From positions 1,061,501-1,125,500 of the forward strand of contig OX326959.1 of assembly GCA_946800325.1 (NCBI GenBank): a stretch of 64,000 bases of DNA, written 5' to 3'. The position numbers were made by a program, and so were the translations under genes. A model generated the notes under the pieces. That model ran no database searches, was not told the origin of the DNA, and worked only from the letters and a program-made list of their open reading frames with translations. Positions 11,246 to 23,660 of the stretch are shown in pieces; position 1 is the stretch's first letter; every line of letters starts with the position of its first letter. This DNA is from Luzula sylvatica (lineage: Eukaryota; Streptophyta; Magnoliopsida; Poales; Juncaceae).

Positions 11246-12312
11246 TGCAGGGAATTATCCCGTCTCCGGGCCCGCGCAGCGGATATGAAGGCCCGGTCCG
11301 GTTCCCAAAATCCAAGATCACGCTTCGATATCGAGGGTACGATGCAAAGTAGAATAGACGATTACCAGCGTGAAATTGATCACGCACGACGGGTTGATCG
11401 CTCGCATCCTTCTCTTCCTTCAGTGTCACATTGGTGACTAGCCCGTACGTCCCATACCGCACGTCTCCCACCATCTTGACACGTTTCAGGTTGTCTTCGC
11501 GCGTTCCATGCCCGCACGCTTCCACAGCCCGTTACTCGATTACTTCTCCGGTTTGATCACAACGAAGAGCCACATATGTCGCTCCTCTACCCGTATCCAC
11601 CGTGAGTCGTAGCACCTCGGTCGCGGATGCATCTGCCTAGACGATGCACCGGCGAACTTACATGATTGCGTTTCAATTCTCTAAGACGGAGAAAACTCTT
11701 TTCTCCTCTTTTCTCTTTCTCTCAATCTCTTCGCACTCTTTCATCATCTGATTAGAGTCTCATAATTTCTGGATAAAATCAATTAATTATCTGCACTGAA
11801 CTTATGAGAGAGAGAGAGAGAAACATCCTATATATCCATAGGATAAGGATGGGCCAAAATGTATGTATATCTTCTATACACCTTTTCAAACAGAAAACTG
11901 CATACACCCTTTCAGTATTCTGTCAGAACGAAAATATCAAATCGTTCCAACCGACTTTGAACATTTACGAAAGTTGTAGATAATCTTATTATATTTCCAA
12001 CCCAATTGGATCCAGCCCAATTGGAGTTCGGACCCGAAAGTTACGCCCGTTTTACTGACTGTATGTCAAACCGTCGCACCCTTTCGGTATTCTATTAGAA
12101 CGACACTGATACGTCGCTCAAATGGAACATCTTACGACATGAAAGTTCTAGATAATCTCATTATCGAACTAACTCAATTTAAATCATTCAAATCGGATTT
12201 ACCTACTGAATGTTATACCAGTTTTACTAATCTGTTTAGTATGCCCACGAACGCGTACGTTCGTTTGTCCTACGTACCATTTTAGCGTTGATCCAAAACT
12301 GTATTTCCTTCA
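11246..12312 (-). repeat. 3' LTR of copia element B
   Basis: A 1067-bp LTR of the A family, starting TGCAGGG and ending CTTCA. The polypurine tract follows at 12313, so the element lies on the minus strand. Only the last 220 bp or so of the partner LTR remain, at 27636-27855. A (GA)n tract lies at about 11810-11822. Confidence 0.88.
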
Positions 12313-13023
12313 GTCTCCCACTCAGTTTCAGATCTACCTAAAAGGTACTCATATATATCACATATACACTATATCAGAGAATCTAGCCCGCGTATCATAT
12401 ACGCTAAAGCCATGCACATCCTATGTGCAAAAACTTGCAATCAAGCCCGACATAGTACGACTCGTTGTGTGACCGTGTATGTTCTTTTAACGATGGCAGT
12501 AGGCCGTTTCCATGGCACTACAAGCCCATGAGCGGGATCTAGTCACTCCATCATGGCTATCCATGTTAAAACGAAAAATAATTGTGATCATTGTGCCTAT
12601 CTCGAATAGGGGTTACTAGTTCTCTTGTTTGCGATATCCGTTAATCAAAAGACATGGTGGTAGTCATCCTTATGTCTTGATTAACTATACTTATTTCCCG
12701 ATTCTGAATTGAGTTAACAAATTACAATCGATATTAACTTTTAATATCATTGACTCTGGCCAGAGATTTCGTTAATCAATTCATCGAGCGGCCTAAGAGA
12801 TATCTCTTCCTTTCGGAATAAACAATTCATATCTTGGAGACTCATATTGAATTCCGTGTTTCGCACAATACCCAATGATGACCGTTTTGGCCCCCTGTTA
12901 CGGTAGGCGTAAGGTCATATCAAAGCATTATGTTACGCACGTAACGCAATCAATGGTCCCCTCAAGTGTGAAGAACCTAAAACCCCATCCGTCGCAAGTC
13001 CATCTATAATGACTAAACCATGT
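12313..13023 (-). other. interior of element B, left part
   Basis: Non-coding 3' interior of B beginning with the polypurine tract (GTCTCCCACTCAG on plus). It parallels 2058-2765 of element A. The sequence breaks at a TGT where the CACTA element inserted, and resumes at 23671. Confidence 0.85.
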
Positions 13024-13042
13024 CACTACAACAGATATGCGC

Positions 13043-13346
13043 ATCAGCGACGGTAAAAACCGTCGCTGATACTCCCAAAAACCGTCGCTGAAAGTTTTAC
13101 CGACGGAAACCCGTCGCTGATTTCACGTCGCTGAAAGGGGCGTCGCTAATGTCACTTTTTCCGACGGGCCGTCGCTGATGTCACTTTTTCCGACGGTTGT
13201 TCTTTCTCCGGCAGGCCGTCGCAGAACCCTTCTCCGGCGGGCCGTCGCAGAACACATCTCCGGCGGGCCGTCGCAGAACCCTTTTCCGGCGGGCCGTCGC
13301 AGAACCCTTCTCCGGCGGGCCGTCGCAGAAAAGGTGACATCAGCAT
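13043..13346. repeat. left subterminal repeats of the CACTA element
   Basis: Many copies of CCGTCGCTGA and then a tandem GC-rich unit built on CCGGCGGGCCGTCGCAGAA. In En/Spm-type elements such repeats are the binding sites of the TNPA protein. The short frames that run through them in both directions are repeat artefacts. Confidence 0.88.
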
Positions 13347-13965
13347 ATATATTTAATAATTAAATTATATTAAATTTGTAAAATTAATATTAATATTAAA
13401 AATAAATAATTAATTAAATAATAATAAATTTGTAAAATTAATATTAATAATAAAAATAAATAATTAAATAATATTATATATATATATATATATAATTAAT
13501 AAATAATTAAATTATTAATAATTATAATATTAATAAATAATTAAATTGTATTAATAATATATAAATAATTAATTAAATTATATTTATATTTTAATATTAA
13601 ATAATTAATTAAATAATATTAAATTTATTTTAATATTTATAATATTAATAAATAATTAAATTATATTAAATTTGTATTAATAATATTAAATTCGTAATTT
13701 TAATATTAATAATATAAATAATTAATTAAATAATATTAAATTTCTATAATTAATATTAATATAAATAATTAAATAATAATAAATTTATTTTAATAATTAT
13801 AATATTAATAAATAATTAAATTATACTAAATTTGTATTAATAATATTAAATAATATTATATTTGTAATATTAATATTTTAATATTAATAATATATAAATA
13901 TTAAATAAATAATTAAATAATATTAAATTTATATTAATAATAATTTTTAATAATTATAATAAACC
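13347..13965. repeat. AT-rich low-complexity block inside CACTA
   Basis: About 600 bp made almost only of AATAAATAATTAAATAATATTAAATTT-like variants, with a (TA)n run near 13477. No coding sequence. A similar block lies at 15310-15595 in an intron of the TNPA-like gene. Confidence 0.8.
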
Positions 13966-14225
13966 CACGACTATTGAACAAATACAAACAATCCAGAAAA
14001 TGAAACCACAATCCACAAATACAACAATCCGAATACGACAATCCACAAATACAACAATCCAAATACAACAGTCAAATAAACTCTCTCTAATTCTGATTCA
14101 AATTATCACCATCGAAACCTCCAAGAAAATCATTTGCCGGACCAAAATTCGCCGGTCGAGTCGATGTCTCCTGAATTTAATGAATTGTTATATGAAACTA
14201 TACTACTATAATAATTATATATATT
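13966..14225. other. 3' flank of the TNPA-like gene
   Basis: Contains short CCACAAATACAACAATCC-type direct repeats at about 14010-14070. No gene is recognised. It lies downstream of the TNPA-like gene and probably includes its 3' untranslated region. Confidence 0.4.
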
Positions 14226-14229
14226 TTAT

Positions 14230-16531
14230 TTAACATATACATACATTCGAGGGTCGGGTCGATGTGTCCTGATTTTGCTGCGACATATTCGCCATGAACA
14301 TCTGTGGGAAAGGAGACCGCAATACATTCTGAAAATCCGAACCTGAATTCTGGAGGGGAGGAGACGAGAACACGCCGGGATTCTGAAAACCATCGTAACC
14401 TCCTTGACCTCCTGATCCCATGCCGAACCCCGAGCCCTTTTCCAAACATTTTGTACATAAAAAGTAAGATACATGAAAATAAATTATATTTTTTCTTATT
14501 GTACATATAATTTTTTACCTGTGGCCAAAATTGACGAGGAAAGAACATATTCTGCTGAGATCCGTCCAAACCTCCTAATCCTCCCGATCCCGTCGATCCG
14601 GATCCCGAACCCTGTCCCTTGTGAATAAAAAAAATATATATCATTTTCTTCCGAAATTTAAAAAACATTATTAATTGAAATACCTACTTACCTGCTGGAG
14701 AAAAGGACGCGGACAAAACATGTTCTGCTGCTGTGTGAACTGCGAAAACGTGGAATACATGGTCTCCATCATCGCACGTCTAGTCTCTTCTGTATTGCGT
14801 TTGAGCTCCTCCTCCATCCTTTTATTCATTTCCTCTTCTCGCCTGCGACTTTCCTCCTCCATTTGCCGCCTAAACATCTCGAATCTATCATTTTCTTCCG
14901 AATCGCGACATGCTGAAGTCGCGTTCTGACACGAGGGAGAAGACCATGTCGATGAGACCGGAGGAGACGCCAAAGCCGGATCAATCACAGAATCTATCGT
15001 ATAGAAACGTCAGTGCGATCTCCCTCCTGACACCTGAACATACGTAGCAGCATCATCGCCGTGAGACGCCCAATCTTCACCGTACTTCTCCTTCGTCGTG
15101 GCTTCGTAATTCTCCTTCGTGACATAAATACAACACGTTCGATTATAATAAATATGATTGCAAATTGAAAATTTAAATATACCTTTACTGCGACGGATTT
15201 CTGATCGATATAAGCAGTGCCACCCTTACGAACCTTCGACACCTTCAACAAATCCAAGAATCGGACGGGAACGTCTGGATTGCGCTCCTCCTTCAAAATT
15301 TAGAACAACAATTTGTAATATCGTATATTAATTAATAAATAATAATATAAATAAATAATTAAATAATAATAAATTTATTTTAATAATTAAGTAATATTAA
15401 TATTTTAATAATTAAAAAATAAATAATATTAATATTAATATTAATAAATAATATAAATAATATTTTAATAATTATAATATTAATAAATAATATAAATTTA
15501 TATTAATAATATTTCAATAATTAAATAATAATAAAATTATTTTAATAGTTATAATATTATTAATAAATAATTAATTAATATTAAATAGTAATGTACCATT
15601 TTTTTTTTGTGGGCTGCGAGTGAAATAGATCCAGAAGTGCTATGACCGCGCACGTCTCCAGCATTGCGGTTCGCCTTGTTTCGAGCAGATGCCTCCATCC
15701 ACTCTGGATTATTCATCCATTTCCGCACCATGTTCGTCCAAGCAGCAGTAGAGAAATCTGGTGGAGTACTCAGGACAGCATTTGACGGAGGCTCGATCCA
15801 AGTTCGCATGTCATCCCCGAATTTTAGTGTGGCCGCCTTACGGGCCTCCCTCGTAATATCCCGCCAAAGCTTGCCACACCATGAATTCAAGCGTTTTTCA
15901 CAATCTGCAATGTTCTGACCCTCGGCAAAGTGATAACGTTTCTGTCACAAAAAAAATATTAAGAATTCCGCATAAAATAATTATAAATATATATTAAATA
16001 GCATGAAATTCACAAAAATACCAAGAAATCTGCATAAACCGCCTTTTTGAATTTCTCTTCCTAATCCGTGCCCCAATTCGTATAACCAACTTCGTTGTAT
16101 CCCTTCATGATACGATTAAGATCACGAGGCAAATCCGCCCCAAAGTTACCTAAAACATGCATTAATTAAATTAAATTCATTGAATTAATTAAATTTTATT
16201 AAATACAAATATACAAATAAATACCTGGCATGTCAATCATGAATGTCGTACCGGACTGTATAATAGGTAAGGTGGAGCCGGCAATCCGAGTCATGGCATT
16301 AGGGCCACGACCTTTCTTACGAGGCGGTACATCACCGACCACACCATCCACATCACCCTCGGCCCCATCCCCACCACCCTCGGCCCCATCCACATCACCC
16401 TCGAGCTCATCCTCAGCTTCCTCGACCTCCGGCGGTACAACCTCATCCGCAGCTTCCTCGACCTCATTCTCATCGACCTCATCCTCCTCGGACCGAAGTG
16501 CATGATGAGCACGTCCTCGAGTGAAAACCAT
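14230..16531 (-). pseudogene. CACTA second gene, TNPA-like (Transposase_24 family)
   Basis: Multi-exon minus-strand gene resembling the plant Ptta/En/Spm protein family (Transposase_24), which binds subterminal repeats. Exon 1 (16531-16225) starts MVFTRGRAHH, is very acidic, then reads PPRKKGRGPN, and ends at a GTATTT donor. Exon 2 (about 16150-16022) reads NFGADLPRDLNRIMKGYNE but has an in-frame TAG. Exon 3 (about 15942-15604) holds WCGKLWRDI and the typical HSTSGSISLAAHKKK. Exon 4 (about 15295-15182) and exon 5 (about 15115-14992) follow, the latter with an in-frame TGA. Then comes a coiled-coil exon rich in E/R/M (14988-14696) and two Gly/Gln-rich exons (about 14613-14521 and 14436-14230). 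With two stops it is probably dead. Confidence 0.75.
15310..15595. repeat. AT-rich intron repeat
   Basis: Low-complexity TAATAAATAATATAAATT sequence in the intron between exons 4 and 3 of the TNPA-like gene. No other feature seen. Confidence 0.7.
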
Positions 16532-16774
16532 GACCTATCAAATTTAATAAAATAAACAAAATAATAAATAACATAAGCATACTAAATCTTCCAAAATCAA
16601 CAAGATCAAATTCCAAAATCCGCAGCTAAACTCAATAACGACATTATACAAAACAACACTAATCGAAAAAACTAAACTTCACGACAAACATAACACTAAT
16701 CGAAAAAACTAAACTTGAACACAAACATAAATCGAAAAAACTAAACCCTAAACCCTAAACTAATCAAAATAATC
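16532..16774 (-). promoter_or_regulatory. spacer between transposase and TNPA-like genes
   Basis: A-rich stretch with repeated CTAATCGAAAAAACTAAACTT units and two AAACCCT copies at about 16743-16756. It lies 3' of the transposase stop and 5' of the TNPA-like start, so it may hold the transposase terminator and the second promoter. No TATA box could be assigned with confidence. Confidence 0.35.
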
Positions 16775-19700
16775 CTAATCCAACCATAAATCGTCCTCGT
16801 GGAGTGCAATATCATCGTCGTCTTCTTCTTCTTCTTCTTCGACAAGATTAATTTCATTGTCGTCTACAAGATCAACAACGCCCGGTACATGTAACGGTCC
16901 ATTCACATCTACAATCGAATGATCTGGCTCGATTCTCACTTGTTCTACTTCTTGGAAATACTCGGTTGATGGAATTTCTAATTCAGGTACGACCAATCGA
17001 GGCTTCGTGGTTGTAACAACAGACCAATCTCGACGGTCATGTGTCTTGGACGGATAATTCATGTAATACACTTGTTTGGCTTGGTGCGCGAATATGAACG
17101 GCTCGTAATACTTGATGGTTGAACTATGATTTACTTCCACGAAACCATGTTTTTTATCAACCCTTACCCCCTTCACGGGATCGAACCAATGACAGTGAAA
17201 TAATACAACTGAATTGTGCATGACAAAAGGAAATGTCAGCTCAATAATTTCATTGATTTCACCATAAAAAGCGGTTACATCGGTACCTGGACAATCCGCA
17301 TTGACAGACACTCCACTATTTGTCGTACGTAAGAATTGACCGTGAGATCGTGTATGAAATCGATACCCGTTACAATCATATCCTTTGTACGTAGTTACGC
17401 GTCTGTTTGGCCCAGCAACGATATTATGCACTATTTCAGGAAAATCGACATCATCGGAAAAAACCTTGGTTTTCAACCAATGGGGCATTTCTTGTTCTCG
17501 TTTTCTAAACCGATTTCTTTCCGGTACATTTCGACGAACAAGACTCTCATCAAACTCTCTACATATTAGAAAATAATTACTCAACAAAATAATGAAAAGA
17601 AAATGAATTGAATGAAATTGTGAATCAAAACTTACTCGACAAGATCTTTTAATTCTGGACATTTCAAGATAACATACATGTGCGCCGCAGTTTTATCCTT
17701 CTCGTCCAAATCCGCAAATCCAGAATTCCAGGAACGGCCCGGATAATCGAATATCGTGTATTCATCGTTATTCTATCCCTCGGCAACATCAAAATGCCGA
17801 TCTACTCGTCTAGCACGCGTTGGAATTTTCTGATCGAAATACAGCGCACAAAAATTGGAAACCTCTTCTATGAGATAAGTTTCGACAATAGAACCTTCGA
17901 CCCGCGCTTTGTTTCTAACTTTTCTTTTCAACTTGCGCAAACATCTCTCAAATGGATACATCCAACGGTACGAAACAGGCCCACCCATTCTAGCCTCGTA
18001 CGCCAAATGAATAACAAGATGTTCCATAGAGTCGAAAAAACTAGGTGGAAAATTTTTTTCCAACTTACATAGAGTAACTACTACACTCTTCTCCATTTCT
18101 TGCAAGTGCGATGGGTCTAACTCAGTGGCACAAATATCACGAAAAAAATTACTAAGCTCGACCAACGGTTCCCAAATACTTTCAGGTATCATATCCCTTA
18201 ACGCAACCGGAAGAAGTCGTTGCATAAAAATATGACAATCATGACTTTTCAAACCGGAAATTTTCATGGTATGCATATTCACGGATCGTGTCCAATTAGC
18301 CGCATAACCATCAGGAAACCGTAATTCTTTCAACCATTCGTAAATCAATGTTTTCTTATTTTTATCAACGGAATACAATGATTTCGGTTTACCCAAACGA
18401 CCATTTGCCAATGTTACAAGTTCCAATTCCGGTCGACTACACAACAAAGAAAGATCGAGTCGGGATTTAGCATTATCTTTGGTCTTACTTTCCACGTCAA
18501 AAACCGTGTTAAAAACATTACCAAATACATTCGCCTCTATGTGCATTACATCTAAATTATGACGAATTTTGTTGGTCGACCAATAAGGCAAGTCCCAAAA
18601 AACACTTCTCTTCGTCCAATTATGGGTGACTCCAAATCCAGGAATTTGTAACTTATCAACACCATTCCTACGAACTCTAACTCTTGGTAATTTGTTCAAC
18701 CGATCCACGATATTTCGAATCTGATCACCTGATCGACGAGGAGGAGGTGGATTACGATCCGTTTTATTTTTAAGAAATGTGTTTCTCTGACTACGAAACG
18801 GATGGTTCTGCGGTAAAAATTGACGATGGCAATCAAACCAGGTTTGTTTTCTACCGTTTGTCAAAGAGAATGATTTGGTATTCTCCATACAAATTGGGCA
18901 CGATAATCTACCGTGCGTTGACCAGCCTGACACCATACCGTATGCTGGAAAATCATTAATCGTCCATAAAAGAGACGCTTTCATTGTAAAATTATTACGA
19001 CGATATGCATCGTACGTAACAACACCATTATCCCACAGCATTTTTAACTCATCAACTAGGGGTTTCAATAAAACATCAATTTTATCTCCCGGATGATCGG
19101 GTCCAGGAATGACGAGAGATAAGAAAATATTTTGATCTCTAAGACTCATTCCGGGCGGTAGATTATACGGCACAATGAAAACAGGCCAACACGAATAAGG
19201 TTTCCCGCTCGAGAGAGTATAAGGACAAAAACCGTCAGTGGACAACCCTAGACGAACGTTTCGAGGTTCGATTGCAAACTGGGGATAAGTGGAATCAAAA
19301 TCTTTCCACATTTGTCCATCCGATGGATGAATCATAACATTGGGATTTTCTCGAGGGCCTTGATGCCAGGTCATGTGTTGAGAAGTTTGTTTGGCCATGA
19401 ATAATCTTTGTAACCGAGGAGTTATTGGAAGATATCGTAACACTTTACAAGGAATAGGTTTTCCTTTCTTACCTTCTTCCATAGGTAAGAAACGAGATTT
19501 ATTACATTTATCACATTTATTTTTGAGACTATCATTCCCATAAAAAAGCATGCAGTTATCCGGACATACATCAATTTTCTCATACTGCATACCTAATCCT
19601 TTGATGAATTTCTTAGATTCATTAAAATTTTCAGGAAAATTATTTTTATTTTTTCGAGGGATAATGAAGTTTTTGATTACATACAAGAACCTATCGAAAG

Positions 19701-20223
19701 CTATTTTCGTAACTTCACAATCGGATTTGACATTCAACAACATGGTCACAACAGACATTAAAGAATGTTCTGAAAATCCTGGTCCTTCCCATAAACTCTC
19801 ATCAGATGCTCAAAGCATCTCAAAGAAACGAGCAGCTTCAGAATTTGGTTCCTCATCCTCCTCTACTTCTTCTTGCCAGTCAAACGAAGGTCCGGCAACA
19901 TCACGAACCATTTGTTCCATCCGATTGAGACTGAACGACGACGACCCACCAATTTCGAAATTTGAATCTCCCTCTCCGTGTTTTGACCAAATTAGATAGT
20001 CCGGCATAAAACCGACACTACTTAAATGGGTTGCTATCTCATCATGGATACGAAGAAAATAATTTTGGCAATTCTTACATGGACACCAAGTACATTTTTT
20101 TCCTTGGCTATTTATTGGCAATTTTTCGGGATGTGCGAATGCGAAATTAAGAAAATCAACCATTCCATTCCAAAACTCAATCGTGAGAGAATGATTATAC
20201 ATCCAGGAACGATCAGTCTCCAT
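16775..20223 (-). pseudogene. CACTA transposase (Transposase_21/DUF4218/DUF4216), two stops
   Basis: DDE-type transposase of the CACTA superfamily. Reading from METDRSWMYN at 20223 gives: a transposase-associated zinc domain (WCPCKNCQN) in the first 140 codons; Transposase_21 with LSTDGFCP, WTINDFPAYG and the HNLDVMHIEANV block; DUF4218 (WMYPFERCLRKLKRKVRNKARVEGSI); then DUF4216 and an acidic tail. One intron (17559-17635, GTAAG...TAG on minus) restores VEEFDES. Exons total 3372 nt, which divides by three. The frame is kept throughout but is broken by TGA at 19810-19812 and TAG at 17773-17775. Both could arise from C-to-T changes, so a recent loss of function is likely. Confidence 0.92.
17559..17635 (-). 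other. transposase intron
   Basis: On the minus strand the sequence GTCGA|GTAAGT...TATGTAG|AGAGTTTG gives a 77-bp GT-AG intron. Removing it joins the ELKDLV and EFDESLV blocks in frame across a split GAA codon. Confidence 0.8.
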
Positions 20224-21544
20224 TGAGAGATATTCTAACAATGAAAATAATTGGTATTAAGAAAATGAATTGGGGAAAAGAATTTAGAATAACAACACTG
20301 CCAAAGATTTCTTTAGAAAGTTTGAAATACTATAGAAATGTCGAAATAACAATGTCTCGAAGAATTCGTTAGAAATTAGTTAATCCGACATAAAACTATT
20401 TCATTCCAAAACTCAACCGTAACGGAAAGATTGGTATTAAGTGAAATAATTGGAGAACAAAATTGAAACACCACCGAGAATTTCTTTAGAACACTATTGA
20501 GAAGTTGAAATAATGAGGTCTCCGAAGATTAATTGTATGAAATACTATTAACTAAAGATTTGTTTGGATGTAATACAAATTTGTAATACAAAATAATATC
20601 ATAATATATTTCAAAAAACTGTCTTAATTCTGTTTCTATAACATCCAATAATACATATTTTTGTTTTAATATCATACGTGACCAAATTTGTTAATTTACT
20701 AAGATATAAGATCTAATTATATTATTTTTTAATTCATAATTTTAAATTAAGTATATTTTTTTGTTACATAAAATTAATTAAATTTAGAAATAATCATATT
20801 AGAAATATTTTTAAACATATGTTAGAAAATTCATAAACATATTAGAGATATATTAAATATAATTTAATACCTATTATTTTTATTATTTTTATATTTTTTG
20901 GTAATCAAAAATATATTAAAAACTTCATAACTCAACAAAATATAACCATAAATTATACTCGCAACAAATAAAGTACTACATCCAAACAACAATTAAAACC
21001 TAATCTAAACCTAATATTTTTCTACTACATCCAAATAACTCTAAAATCCTAAATCCAAACTTAGATATAAACTACGCATTTTTCACACATACAATATCAT
21101 ACACTAAATTATAAAAATTGAACTATTATTAACCTTGGTCCGGAGTTGATTAATTAATTCGCCAAAAAGTCCAAAAGTCCTAAAATAATAAGAACTAATT
21201 AATTTAACAAATTTCAAAAAACATAACTAACAAATTTGAAAATAATAGATGTAAAAATTGATTTAAAACATATTTTAATAAAATCAAATTTAAAAAAAAA
21301 CAGATATAAAATATACTTAAAACAAATTAAAATTCCATATTTAATAAGCCTACAAACTCTAAAAATTCATAATTAAAATACCTAAAACATAATCATAACA
21401 GATTCAAAAATCCTAAATAAAATAATTATTTAATCCTACAAAACCAGATTTAAAATGCTTATGAATCCAGATTCAAAATTTTTTACACCTAATTAAACCT
21501 AAATTTAAATCTAACCTAAGCACACCTAATTAAAGATAAACATA

Positions 21545-21632
21545 CCTTCAAACAAATGGATAACAAGAGACTTTCCACTACACCAGACCCGAGTGTCGAG
21601 AGAGCAGCCGAGATATATAAGTTTCACCTAAA
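21545..21632 (-). repeat. candidate leader-exon module 1
   Basis: Reads on minus ...TTTTTTTAG|GTGAAAC...CTCGGCTGCTCTCTCGACAC...TTTGAAG|GTATGTTT. The acceptor and donor shapes plus similarity to module 2 suggest a duplicated untranslated exon. This is inferred and no transcript is available. Confidence 0.45.
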
Positions 21633-22009
21633 AAAACAAATTTAAACAAAAATAAAAAAAACAAGTTTAAAAAAACAAATTTAGAACAAATTCAAAATTC
21701 CTAAAAAAAAATAGTTATTTAAGCCTAAAAATCCAGATTTAAAATCCATATGTAAAATCCAGATTCATAATTTTTTAAACCCAATTAAACCTTTATTTAA
21801 AACAGATTTTAGCCTACAAACCCTAATCAAACCTAATCAAACCTAAAACAAATTCAACACAGATTCAAAATTCCTAAAAAAATTAGTTATTTAAGCCTAA
21901 AAATCCAGATTTTAAATCCATATGTAAAATCCAAATTCAAAATTTTTTAAACCTAATCAAACCTAAATTTAAATCTAAATGCTAACTAAACCGAGAGAGA
22001 GGAGCATAC

Positions 22010-22095
22010 CTTCAACCAAGAGAGAGCAGGAGAGTTCCTCGGATTTCACCACACCAAACCCGAGACAGCAGCCGAGATTTTACTCTTCAACCTAA
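22010..22095 (-). repeat. candidate leader-exon module 2
   Basis: Reads on minus ...TTTTTTTAG|GTTGAAG...CTCGGCTGCTGTCTCGGGTT...GTTGAAG|GTATGCTC. Same layout as module 1 about 465 bp away, with the flanking intron-like sequence also duplicated. Confidence 0.45.
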
Positions 22096-22840
22096 AAAAA
22101 CAAATATAATGCCTTTAAAACAAATTCAGAACTGATTTAAACCTACAAATATTCCAAAAATATATTTAAAACAGATTTAAAAATATATTTAAAGCAGATA
22201 CAAAAATAATTTTAAAACATATTTAAAAAATAATCACAGACCTAATTAATCAGATTTAAAACTGCTTTAAAACAGATTTACAATAACATATTCAAATAAA
22301 ACACCCAAAACGTTTTGATAGATTATAAAAACAGATTTGAAAACAGATTGATAGATTATAAAAACAATTTAACAACAATTTAATCTAATTATGAAACATT
22401 ATTAACAATTGATAGAATAAAAACAGATCCAATATCGTATGTATTTACAGATTATAAAAACGTATGTCCAAAAAATAATTTAAGAACAATTTAAGAACAG
22501 AAAATATCATCGAATAAGCCTAATCCAACAGAAAATATTTCAACAATTGACAGATCTAATATTATGAAAAATATCGTACAATTTAAGAACAGAAAATATA
22601 CCTAAAAAGAGAGAACTCGTCTAATTGAAGTGGGAAATCGTCCAATCGAACACCAATCTCACCCTAATCCGAGCACCAACCGAGCCCTAAACCCTAATTT
22701 CATACAATAAAAATATAAATCAATCGTCTAATTGAAAAACATGCAAATTAAATTTTCTGATAATCATAATACAAAAAGCAAATCAGAATTCTAGAAACAA
22801 AAAAAGCATACTTCATACAGAAATAACCTCGCCATTGCTC

Positions 22841-23115
22841 GAGGGACAAATGGTGGAGGGTGTGCAGAGACGAATCACGGAGAAGTTGAAGAGGGGCCGA
22901 GGGCAGCTCGCGGGTGTGAGGGCGAGCAGGAGAAGGAGAGGGGGCTGCTGTTAGGAGAAGGAGAGGGGGGCTGTTAGGAGGAGGAGAGGGGGGCTGCTGT
23001 TAGGAGAAGGAGAGGGGGGCGGTTCGGAGAAGGAGAGGGGGGCTGTGAGGGCGAAGGGAAGAAGAGGGAGATGGAGAGAGGGGGGCTGTGAGAAAGAAGT
23101 GGGAAGAGAAAGAAA
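22841..23115 (-). promoter_or_regulatory. pyrimidine-rich promoter/leader with G-rich minisatellite
   Basis: On the plus strand a GGAGAAGGAGAGGGGGGCTG unit repeats about four times at 22925-23045. On the transcribed strand it is a C/T-rich tract typical of plant 5' leaders. It lies just inside the right subterminal repeats, where the transposase promoter is expected. The G runs could form quadruplexes. Confidence 0.5.
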
Positions 23116-23154
23116 AAAGTCGGGGGAGGGGTTATATAAATTTTACCTTTATCA

Positions 23155-23660
23155 TCACCGACGGGCCGACGGGAGCATCTGCGACGGGCAGATTTTTTTC
23201 TGCGGCGGGCCGACGGTGAGAGTATTAGCGACGGTTTTAAGTTATCGACGGCCCGTCGGTGAACATTTGAAATAATACCGGTTCGAATTTTTGGGCGGAC
23301 GATAAAATTTGAAATCATCTGCGACGGGCCTTGAATCACCGACGGGCCGACGGAATCTTCTGCGACGGGCTCTTGGATTTGCGACGGCCCAACGGAACCA
23401 TCTGCGACGGGCACTGACCTCTTCGACGGGCTGACGGAAACATCTGCGACGGGCTTTCAAATCTCCGACGGCCCCACGAAAACATCTGCGACGGGAAATG
23501 GGATCTTCGACGGGCCGACGGAAATAAGTTCTTATCAGCGACGGGCTGCCACTAATAAAACCGCCGGTAATAGTCTTTAGCGACGGCCCAACGCAGAAAA
23601 GGCTTCTTATTAACGACGGGCCATCGCTGATGTCAAAACCCCGTCGCTGATACCCCGTCC
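23155..23660. repeat. right subterminal repeats of the CACTA element
   Basis: Roughly twenty copies of CTGCGACGGGC, TCGACGGGCCGACGG and related units in mixed spacing, ending in CCGTCGCTGATACC before the terminal repeat. They match the core of the left array. The frames running through them are not genes. Confidence 0.88.

Larger units (their letters stand above)
20242..22840 (-). promoter_or_regulatory. long AT-rich leader region of the CACTA transposase
   Basis: 2.6 kb upstream of the transposase start with no protein-coding frame. It contains at least two similar modules (21545-21632 and 22010-22095). Each has a minus-strand CTCGGCTGCT core, a pyrimidine-AG before it and GAAG|GTATG after it, so each looks like a small non-coding leader exon. 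A third AG|GTAT-bounded candidate ends at about 22598. The sequence between modules repeats CCAGATTTAAAATCCATATG and AAACCTAATCAAACC units. Confidence 0.5.

Noticed and set aside
13152..13363. Overlapping frames in the CACTA left end
   Set aside because: Encoded by the subterminal repeat unit on both strands; no protein family.
16743..16760. AAACCCT telomere-type motif
   Set aside because: Only two copies, within a run of related ACTAAAC words; not an interstitial telomere tract.
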